Source: Floridanema evergladense
GTDB lineage: Bacteria > Cyanobacteriota > Cyanobacteriia > Cyanobacteriales > Aerosakkonemataceae
Assembly: GCF_041929205.1 (NCBI RefSeq)
Contig: NZ_JBHFNT010000305.1
Reading direction: 5' to 3' (one strand)
Length of the DNA stretch: 64,000 nt
The position numbers were made by a program, and so were the translations under genes. Positions within the stretch are counted from its first letter, which is position 1, and every line of letters begins with the position of its first letter. Below, in pieces: positions 1 to 6,394 of this stretch. The notes under the pieces are model-generated. The model did no database searches. It was not told the origin of the DNA and saw only the letters and a program-made list of their open reading frames with translations.

Positions 1-305
1 TCAAAAGTACGCGGTTCCATCACCAATACTTCTGAAAAACCGTTGGTAACTCCAGGCATTCCAATTACGTTGTTCATTGTTGAGCCGATATTTGTGGTTG
101 TGGTTGTGGTTTCTGGTACTACATTCATGCGATCGCGTAACCGACGACGTTGACGACGGTCTTCCTCTGTAGTTGGTTGGGTATTCTGTTCTTGGTAGGT
201 ATTTTGGTAATTACCTCTTTCATCTACCTCATCATATTCATCGTACTCGTAAGTCGTCGGTTCATTAAGACCAACGAATTCCCTGAGTTTGCTAAAGATA
301 TTCAC
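1..305 (-). CDS. sepF: Cell division protein SepF, N-terminal part (runs off window)
   Basis: SepF is a cytoplasmic membrane-associated protein that binds FtsZ and tethers or bundles the Z-ring; in cyanobacteria it stands in for FtsA. About 101 residues are visible and the gene continues beyond position 1. The protein opens with an amphipathic membrane-binding stretch (VNIFSKLREFVGL), followed by an acidic Tyr/Asp/Glu linker and an Arg-rich segment, and ends at the start of the globular SepF domain (SEVLVMEPRTF). The start is a GTG at 303-305, chosen because AAAGGAG at 316-322 is well spaced upstream. It follows pipX and pipY on the same strand, a common cyanobacterial order. The long plus-strand open frame across this stretch is only its antisense shadow. 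Confidence 0.9.
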   Translation of the reverse strand, partial: MNIFSKLREFVGLNEPTTYEYDEYDEVDERGNYQNTYQEQNTQPTTEEDRRQRRRLRDRMNVVPETTTTTTNIGSTMNNVIGMPGVTNGFSEVLVMEPRTF

Positions 306-691
306 GGTTTTTACACTCCTTTGAAACAAGAGTTAAGTGAGGTGCCAGACTTTAAATGCGATCCAACTCACAATTTAAGACTGGCGGCTCTGAAGACGAT
401 CTCCATAGAGCGAGAGTTTTATAGTGAAGCTACCACCCAACTTCACTGCTAGGATTACCCCTGCATTAGCCAAGGCTATCCAACAAATTTAGCTGAGATT
501 CGCTTCGCTGATTTCAACTAAGGTACTGAACCGAAAAGCACCCTATTTTTTTTATCACGTCTTGACGCTGCAAATATATTAGCGAATGCTTGGTTTAATT
601 CTACAGGTGAACAAGAAGAATCAATGCTGAATTTCCAGAAATAAATTTTTCCTTTAGTTTACAGCCCATTAGTCCCTAGCACCATTCGATA
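306..691. other. Intergenic region between pipY and sepF
   Basis: There are 386 bases without a supportable gene. The sepF ribosome binding site (316-322) lies at its left edge, so the sepF promoter may be here, although read-through from pipX-pipY is equally possible. No hairpin terminator or conserved RNA fold was recognised. Confidence 0.5.
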
Positions 692-1372
692 TCAAGACCG
701 CGATCCAAATAGCGTGCGTCCTAAGCGTACCATTGTTGTACCTCCTTGGACTGCTAAATGATAATCGTCCGACATTCCCATTGACAAGTCTTGCATTTGA
801 ATATGTGACCAATTTTGCTGCTGAATTTTCGCTGCTAGGGAGCCTGTATTTTGAAACAACTTCAAAGTTTCCTCTTCAGTTAAATTCAGGGGAGCAATAG
901 TCATTAAGCCTTTGATTTGTAAGTTTTGGCACTCATTAAGCGCTGGTAAATCTGCAAACAGTTCCTCCTCCGTCCAACCATACTTATTGGGGTCGGGTAG
1001 CAGTTTTACTTGCAGCAAAACTTGAGGATTTATTGACATAGATTTTGCCAAACGATCCAATGTCTGAGCTAATTTTAAACTATCTAGAGAGTGAATCCAC
1101 TGAAAATGTTCTAAGGCTTTTTTTGCCTTGTTGGTTTGTAAATGCCCGATTAAGTGCCAAGTGATATCGGGTAAATCTTGCAGCTGAGATTGTTTGAGGG
1201 CGGCTTCTGGCAAACGGCTTTCACCAAAGTCGCGGATGCCTGCTGAGTATGCTTCCCGCATTGCCTCTACTGGTACCTGTTTGCTAACAGCAATTAAGCG
1301 AACGGTTTCTGGTAGTTGTTGGCGAACTGTGGCAATGCGATCGGTAATAGTAGATAGTTGAGAGGAACTCAT
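692..1372 (-). CDS. pipY: PipY, YggS/PROSC-family PLP-binding homeostasis protein
   Basis: A 226-residue single-domain fold-III PLP-binding protein of the YggS/PLPBP family, which keeps the free pyridoxal phosphate pool and amino-acid balance in check and has no known catalytic activity. The sequence shows the PLP-lysine region (RLIAVSKQV, about residues 24-32), the GESR motif (about 50-53), HLIGHLQTNK (about 73-82) and the C-terminal LSMGMSDD (about 197-204), which binds the phosphate. Length matches the family. The ATG overlaps the pipX stop by 4 bases, so the two genes are translationally coupled. In cyanobacteria PipY is functionally linked to PipX and hence to PII/NtcA nitrogen signalling. 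Confidence 0.93.
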   Translation of the reverse strand: MSSSQLSTITDRIATVRQQLPETVRLIAVSKQVPVEAMREAYSAGIRDFGESRLPEAALKQSQLQDLPDITWHLIGHLQTNKAKKALEHFQWIHSLDSLKLAQTLDRLAKSMSINPQVLLQVKLLPDPNKYGWTEEELFADLPALNECQNLQIKGLMTIAPLNLTEEETLKLFQNTGSLAAKIQQQNWSHIQMQDLSMGMSDDYHLAVQGGTTMVRLGRTLFGSRS

Positions 1373-1638
1373 TGAAAAGTGCGCTGGTGAATCAAAATCA
1401 GCTTATCGTATTCTTCAGTCTGACCTGCATGCCTTAACATTCTTAAGCGATTTTCCACCAACAACCGCGAGTCGGAACGGCTAATAGGTTCGCAAGTCAA
1501 CCCTGAAGAAGAGGTCATTACTAAAAAAAATAAGCGTTGGGCATAAAGTGTAGTATATAACTCTTTATGTTCCTCCAATACGCAAACTCGGTAAAGTAGG
1601 CCAAATGTCGGATGATTTAGGTAAGTCTCGTTACTCAT
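1369..1638 (-). CDS. pipX: PipX, PII-interacting NtcA co-activator
   Basis: An 89-residue cyanobacterial regulator. PipX binds either the PII protein GlnB or 2-oxoglutarate-bound NtcA, switching nitrogen-assimilation genes on when 2-oxoglutarate is high. The family signature is clear: an N-terminal YLNHPTFGLLYRVC segment and TLYAQRLFFLV (Tudor-like domain, residues 6-45), then EPISRSDSRLLVENRLRMLR (helical part, about 50-70). Length is typical. It is the first gene of a pipX-pipY unit with a 4-base overlap. I looked for an NtcA box (GTA-N8-TAC) upstream and saw none, so regulation by NtcA cannot be claimed here. Confidence 0.94.
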   Translation of the reverse strand: MSNETYLNHPTFGLLYRVCVLEEHKELYTTLYAQRLFFLVMTSSSGLTCEPISRSDSRLLVENRLRMLRHAGQTEEYDKLILIHQRTFQ

Positions 1639-1943
1639 TAATTCTTCAAAGTGGGTTAATTAATAACTGGTTCTAGCTATAAGAATTGACATGGTAGGAC
1701 GGATGAGTGCAGCTATGGGAGGAAATAGTAACCGCTTTGTTGCCAAGAAGTATAAACTTTTTGCTTACATCTGTCACCAAACAAAGCTCTTGTCTGTTTA
1801 CTCTCGCTATCCAAAGTAGTTAATTTCTCTTACCCATTAATTACTCTATAGCAATTAGTGTCATTTGATGAAAGTAGCAGATTGCTATTTGACAAGGAGT
1901 TATGACTAATAATTGATGGTGTCATTTGCTACTAAATTATCGC
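1639..1943. other. Intergenic region upstream of pipX
   Basis: There are 305 bases between the pipX start and the end of the ECF-T gene. It should contain the pipX promoter, but no confident -35/-10 pair, NtcA site or terminator was found. It is AT-rich with no obvious open frame. Confidence 0.5.
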
Positions 1944-2903
1944 TCACAGCGATCCATTACCCCAAATTACGCGCATTCCCCAAAATATCGTTAGTGCTGC
2001 CATTGCTAACCAATCTATTCTTAAAAAGCGCAATTGATGCCATTGGACTTGATGTTGATTGGGGGTAGTAAAACCCCGTACTTTCATAGCGCTAGAGATT
2101 TGTTCGGCACGTAATAGCAGGTTTTGTAACAATCTTTCTGCAACCATCAACCAAACTTTAATGCTTCTCCGAATGCCTAATTTTTTCCAGTTAATTGCTC
2201 TTGTCCAGACCGATCGCACCAAGTTTTGAATTTCTTCTAATACTAAAGGAATAAATCGCAAAGATAATGTTAATGTTAGCGCAATTTCGGTCACAGGCCA
2301 ATTCAATTTTCGCAGGGGTTGCATTAAATTTTCAATTCCAGTAGTAATTTCTTCCGGTGCGGTTGTTAATAAGAACAGGTTTGTACTATAAATTAAGGTG
2401 AATAATAAAGTACTAACGCGAATTGCTAACTCTAAAGACCTGCGAGTAACGGTAAATGGGCCGCTTTTGAATAGGACATAATTATATTTGGAAAAATTCC
2501 AAGGTTTTACTTCTGGAGTTGGTGTTTGGGTAATTTTTGGAGTTTGATTGTTTCTTGCTTGAGGAGTTGGGGGAGTAACAGGAATTACGCCATTTTCCGG
2601 GAGTCTGGGTTGATAGCTTACTGCTAGTCCGTCTGGTGCGATCGCGCTTAAAATAAACACTAGAAAACTTAAAATTAACAACCAACCCATTTGTTGTCGC
2701 CACACTCGCAAAGGAATTTTGGCTGTTAAGGTAAGTAAAATTAATAATAACACTAACCCAATTCGACAAAGAGAATTTGCTAAAATTGGCGCAAACAAAA
2801 AACTCATTACCCAAGCAAGTTTTACTCTAGGATCGAGTTTATGTAACCAAGTAATTGGTTGTTCTAAGTAAAGCCCTAAAGGTAGTGTTTTTAGTAAATC
2901 CAT
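1944..2903 (-). CDS. Energy-coupling factor transporter T component (EcfT/CbiQ family)
   Basis: A 319-residue inner-membrane protein of the EcfT/CbiQ family, the scaffold that couples ECF ATPases to a substrate-binding S component for vitamin or metal uptake. It opens with DPRVKLAWVMSFLFAP, typical of the first EcfT helix, and has several hydrophobic helices. The cytoplasmic coupling region near the C terminus carries Ala-Arg-Gly type motifs, here LLRAEQISSAMKVRGF (about residues 263-278). A Pro/Thr-rich insertion of about 50 residues (about 100-155) interrupts the membrane core. No S component or ATPase gene is adjacent, so the substrate cannot be told; a shared, group II-type ECF module is the likely setting. 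It lies upstream of no other gene on its strand before pipX. Confidence 0.85.
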   Translation of the reverse strand: MDLLKTLPLGLYLEQPITWLHKLDPRVKLAWVMSFLFAPILANSLCRIGLVLLLILLTLTAKIPLRVWRQQMGWLLILSFLVFILSAIAPDGLAVSYQPRLPENGVIPVTPPTPQARNNQTPKITQTPTPEVKPWNFSKYNYVLFKSGPFTVTRRSLELAIRVSTLLFTLIYSTNLFLLTTAPEEITTGIENLMQPLRKLNWPVTEIALTLTLSLRFIPLVLEEIQNLVRSVWTRAINWKKLGIRRSIKVWLMVAERLLQNLLLRAEQISSAMKVRGFTTPNQHQVQWHQLRFLRIDWLAMAALTIFWGMRVIWGNGSL

Positions 2904-2954
2904 TTTTGTCCTTTGTCATTGGTTAGTTGAGTCATTGCAAAAGTCTCAAATATT

Positions 2955-3112
2955 TTTTTTACCACAGATGTCCACAGATAAACACAGATGGTATATGGAG
3001 GTTATCTGTTTTTGCCGGAGTTCTTTTTTAGTACGCAGATGTAAGCAGATAAACGCAGATAAACGCAGATGGTATATGGAAGTTATCTGTTTTTGCCGGA
3101 GTTCTCTTTGTT
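2955..3112. repeat. Imperfect direct repeats built on GCAGATAAAC units
   Basis: Two copies of a unit of about 44 bp (starting near 2987 and 3066) differ at only a few positions and share GGTATATGGA and TTATCTGTTTTTGCCGG. They are surrounded by short GCAGATAAAC units. The same words recur, mostly in reverse orientation, at 51350-51510. An open frame of 68 codons across the block is produced by the repeat and is not regarded as a gene. Confidence 0.8.
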
Positions 3113-3153
3113 TATCATTACTTACTACTTTTTACCACTAGCTATGAACAATC

Positions 3154-4515
3154 TTAAACACGAGTGGCACGGTTTTTACTGCCGCTTTCTATTTCACGGG
3201 ATTTCTTTCCTCGCCAAAGTAACCGTAATGGTGTACCTTTGAAGCCTAATTGCTTGCGAAATTGACTTTGAATATAGCGGCGATAGTTATCATTAAAACG
3301 TTCGGGATCGTTGACAAAAAGTACGATCGTTGGTGGTTCGCTGGCGACTTGTGTACCATAATAAAGTTTCCCTTGTTTACCTTGACGGCTAACAGGTGGA
3401 CTATGCCATCTTAAGGCTTCTTCGATTACTTCATTAATTACCGCAGTGGATACCCGACGTTTATGTTCGGCGGCGGCAACTTCTACTAAATCGAGGATTT
3501 TTTCTACTCTTTGTCCGGTTTGGGCACTAACAAAAATTGCCTCAGCCCAATCCATAAAATTCAACCGCGATTGTAGTTCGTTTTGATAATCATAAATGGT
3601 GTAGGAATCTTTTTCTACTGCATCCCATTTATTGACGACAACTACACAAGCCCGACCTTCTTCTTCAATGCGTCCGGCTAATTTTTGGTCTTGTTCGGTA
3701 ACGCCATCTAAGGCATCTATTACTAATAGGACAACATCGGCACGACGAATGGCTTTGAAGGCGCGGTTAATGCCGAAAAATTCTGGGCCATATTCGACGT
3801 TTTTCTTTTTGCGAATTCCGGCGGTATCAATTAAACGAAACTGTTTGTCGTTGTGTTGAATAACTGTGTCGATCGCATCTCTAGTAGTTCCCGAAATTGG
3901 GCTAACAATAGCCCGATTTTCGCCAACAAAAGCGTTTAATAAACTTGATTTTCCTACATTGGGACGACCGACGATCGCCACTTTTATTTCTTCGGTGTCG
4001 TCTACTTCTTCAATGGGTGGCAAATAAGTAATTAATCGATCGAGTAATTCCCCAGTACCGTTACCATGAATTCCAGAAACAGGGTAAGGTTCGCCTAATC
4101 CTAATTCCCAAAATTGGGCAGCTTGAGTTAAACCTTGATCGGGGGATTCGCATTTATTAACTGTTAAAAGAATGGGTACTTTTTGCGTGCGTAACCATTC
4201 TGCGATTTCTTCATCTCCTGCTGTTGGCCCTGCTTGCCCATCTACTACAAATATAGCTGCACTTGCTTCGGCTAATGCTGCCATTGCCTGTTCGCGAATC
4301 AAAGGTAAAAATTCGGTGTCGTCGTCAAAAACTAAACCACCAGTATCAACAACGGTAAATTCTCGATCGCACCAGTAAGCATGGCGATAAGTGCGATCGC
4401 GTGTTACACCTGGCTCATCATGAACAATAGCATCTTTTCCCCCTGCCAAACGGTTGACAATGGTTGATTTGCCCACATTCGGGCGACCGATAATAGCGAC
4501 TACAGGCAATGGCAT
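3154..4515 (-). CDS. der: Ribosome-assembly GTPase Der (EngA)
   Basis: Der is an essential GTPase with two tandem G domains that acts in 50S ribosomal subunit maturation. At 453 residues the length is standard. G domain 1 has the P-loop GRPNVGKST (about residues 10-18), DTGG (about 57-60) and NKCE (about 120-123). G domain 2 has GRPNVGKSS (about 183-191), DTAG and NKWD. The C-terminal KH-like domain ends in a basic tail. The start is fixed by the conserved MPLPVVAIIGRPNVGK opening. It lies upstream of the EcfT gene on the same strand, separated by a repeat-bearing spacer of about 250 bp. Confidence 0.97.
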   Translation of the reverse strand: MPLPVVAIIGRPNVGKSTIVNRLAGGKDAIVHDEPGVTRDRTYRHAYWCDREFTVVDTGGLVFDDDTEFLPLIREQAMAALAEASAAIFVVDGQAGPTAGDEEIAEWLRTQKVPILLTVNKCESPDQGLTQAAQFWELGLGEPYPVSGIHGNGTGELLDRLITYLPPIEEVDDTEEIKVAIVGRPNVGKSSLLNAFVGENRAIVSPISGTTRDAIDTVIQHNDKQFRLIDTAGIRKKKNVEYGPEFFGINRAFKAIRRADVVLLVIDALDGVTEQDQKLAGRIEEEGRACVVVVNKWDAVEKDSYTIYDYQNELQSRLNFMDWAEAIFVSAQTGQRVEKILDLVEVAAAEHKRRVSTAVINEVIEEALRWHSPPVSRQGKQGKLYYGTQVASEPPTIVLFVNDPERFNDNYRRYIQSQFRKQLGFKGTPLRLLWRGKKSREIESGSKNRATRV

Positions 4516-4674
4516 GATTAAAAAGCAATGAGGCAGTAATGGTGTTGAGAGTTCAACCTTACTATTCTAACTATTAGTTCACTGTATGTAGTTGTGGTTT
4601 AGCACCAAAAACTTGAAAAAACCCAAAGTATTTACATCTTTGTCTCAGTTTTCTTCAGTAAAGTTCCCAATTAT

Positions 4675-5595
4675 CTATAAACTTTGACGCAATTCATCCA
4701 AACTATTAACAGTTTTAATTGCTGACTGAATTGCCTCTAATTTTGCCACATCGAGAATTTGACGAATTTCTGGCATTAATTCTAATCCCTCCGCACCGAA
4801 TTTTAGTTCCAAACCTAAAGCAATCCCAGAAAGAAGCCCCTGCTTTAAACCTTGCTGCATCCCTTGCTGTATTCCTTGCTGTATTCCTTGCTGCATCCCT
4901 TGCTGTATTCCTTGTTGCATCCCTTGTTGCATCCCTTGTTGCAATATTTGTTGATACCAAGGAGATTCATGTAATACTGCCATATCCCACCTCATTATTT
5001 GCTGAACTAAAGGAATTTCTAACACAAAACTAGCAAAAAAGGCTAACAAAGGTTCTAAATCGTTTAATTTTTCGTCACTTCGCAAAAATTGTAAAGCTTG
5101 TCGCACAACTAATTCTTCACCACCTCCTTTGAGTATGGGAACAAAGGGAATTAGTGAAGTCAGGGGTTGTTGAAAGGCTATTTCGGCTTCTACTTCCCAA
5201 AGGTTAATTACATGATAGTCTTGTCGAGCAATTAAACCTCTAAATTCTGATTCGTAGCGGTTAGTAATTGAGAGGGAAGTTGCTGGGGGTAAGATATTAA
5301 TTAATACTGGATAAGTCGGTTTATTATAGTGTTCTTCTGCTAAGGCTGCATAAGCTCTCATTCTTTGCGGCATTTGCGCTTTATAACGTAATTGTAACTC
5401 GTTGAGAACGAGAAATTCTCCGTCTTCAGGTGTATAAGCACTTACTAATACGTCACTTTCACGACTAATCCATTGGAATTCAGAGGTGATGATTTCTCTA
5501 ATTTGGACATCGGGTATTTGTGTTACCCATTGTACCCAACGCTGGGGTGCAAGGCTAATTAGGCGTTTGCTACCGATATCTGCTGATTTAGGCAT
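4675..5595 (-). CDS. Rpn-like PD-(D/E)XK nuclease-fold protein with QQGM repeats
   Basis: A 306-residue cytoplasmic protein of the type often annotated in cyanobacteria as Rpn-family or PD-(D/E)XK nuclease/putative transposase. The N-terminal domain contains an Asp in SDVLVSAY (about residue 49) and a strand LVLNELQLRYK with Glu in an E-x-Q arrangement (about 66), consistent with a PD-(D/E)XK core. Residues about 217-250 are a run of QQGM/QQGI/QQGL units that probably forms an extended helix. The C terminus (LELKFGAEGLELMPEIRQI and onward) resembles the helical tail common to these proteins. Function is unproven; relatives promote recombination or act on DNA. It is a stand-alone gene between der and trmN. 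A second, broken member of the same broad class lies at 10548-11034. Confidence 0.7.
   Translation of the reverse strand: MPKSADIGSKRLISLAPQRWVQWVTQIPDVQIREIITSEFQWISRESDVLVSAYTPEDGEFLVLNELQLRYKAQMPQRMRAYAALAEEHYNKPTYPVLINILPPATSLSITNRYESEFRGLIARQDYHVINLWEVEAEIAFQQPLTSLIPFVPILKGGGEELVVRQALQFLRSDEKLNDLEPLLAFFASFVLEIPLVQQIMRWDMAVLHESPWYQQILQQGMQQGMQQGIQQGMQQGIQQGIQQGMQQGLKQGLLSGIALGLELKFGAEGLELMPEIRQILDVAKLEAIQSAIKTVNSLDELRQSL
4848..4944 (-). repeat. In-frame tandem repeat encoding Q-Q-G-(M/I)
   Basis: The coding strand repeats a 12-base unit of the form CAG/CAA-CAA-GGA/GGG-ATG/ATA about eight times inside the Rpn-like gene. The units are near identical at DNA level, so copy number may vary between strains by slippage without changing the frame. 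Confidence 0.85.
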
Positions 5596-5677
5596 AGTTA
5601 TACTTTTTTACCAATTAAACCTCTTCTTGGTATTTTGTCCCATATTGTTTCTGTGACTCGACTAAATAAATTTTATT

Positions 5678-6388
5678 TTAATACTTTAAATAAAAGTCTT
5701 TTATTAAATTCACAAATTCGGCACTGTAAGTATGTCTCGCTGTTTCTATTACGATCGCACTTTCTTGACATTCTAATTGACTTTTACCAAATTCGAGTAA
5801 TATGCGTTTGATCGGACTTTCTAAGGTTGATTTTACATGGAGTTTGCACTGACAATAAAATCCCAATTTTTCGGCTTTTTCTTGAAAAATTTCTGCTTGT
5901 TCCGTTGGATAAATTATCGCTAATCTGCCATGTTCACAAAGGAGTTTTTCGGCAGTTTGTAATATTTCTAATTGGTTTAGAAAATCAGTATGTCTGGCTA
6001 GGGATCTGGCTTCGATCGCAGCTTTGGAAGCATTAATAAAAAATGGGGGATTGGAAATTAACAAATCGTAGCGTTTTGGGCAATTAATTGTGTAATTTTG
6101 GATAGAATTATGATATACTTGAATACGATTTGACCAAGGAGAATTTTGAATATTCTCTCTGGCTTGATTGCAGGCATCTAAATCAATTTCTACTGCATCA
6201 ATTTGGGCGGAGGAACGTTGGGCTAACATTAATGCTATTAAACCTGTTCCTGTACCAATATCAAGAATTTGTTGGGTGTTTGTAATGTTTGCCCATGCAC
6301 CTAATAAAACTCCATCTGTGCCGACTTTCATGGCACAGCGATCGTGAAATACAGTAAATCTTTTAAAGCGAAAGAAAGGATTGGGCAT
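5678..6388 (-). CDS. tRNA1(Val) adenine-37 N6-methyltransferase-like protein (TrmN6/YfiC)
   Basis: A 236-residue class I SAM-dependent methyltransferase. The opening FKRFTVFHDRCAMKVGTDG is the YfiC/TrmN family signature. It is followed by the SAM-binding DIGTGTGLIALMLAQR (about residues 43-58), an acidic VEIDLDA and the NPPF catalytic motif (about 113-116) used for exocyclic amine N-methylation. Homologues methylate N6 of A37 in tRNA1(Val); the substrate here is inferred from the family. It ends 6 bases downstream of the next minus-strand gene's stop region and is probably transcribed with the photoreceptor gene upstream (spacer 6 bp between 6388 and 6395). Confidence 0.88.
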   Translation of the reverse strand: MPNPFFRFKRFTVFHDRCAMKVGTDGVLLGAWANITNTQQILDIGTGTGLIALMLAQRSSAQIDAVEIDLDACNQARENIQNSPWSNRIQVYHNSIQNYTINCPKRYDLLISNPPFFINASKAAIEARSLARHTDFLNQLEILQTAEKLLCEHGRLAIIYPTEQAEIFQEKAEKLGFYCQCKLHVKSTLESPIKRILLEFGKSQLECQESAIVIETARHTYSAEFVNLIKDFYLKY

Positions 6389-6394
6389 GAGAAT

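Noticed and set aside
150..452. Plus-strand open frame of 100 codons with a hydrophobic start
   Set aside because: It overlaps the sepF coding sequence in antisense, and no RBS or family supports it.
1639..1943. NtcA box (GTA-N8-TAC) upstream of pipX
   Set aside because: I searched by eye and found no spacing that fits, so no site is claimed.
2935..3141. 68-codon frame over the repeat block
   Set aside because: The codons repeat because the DNA is a direct repeat; no gene-like features.
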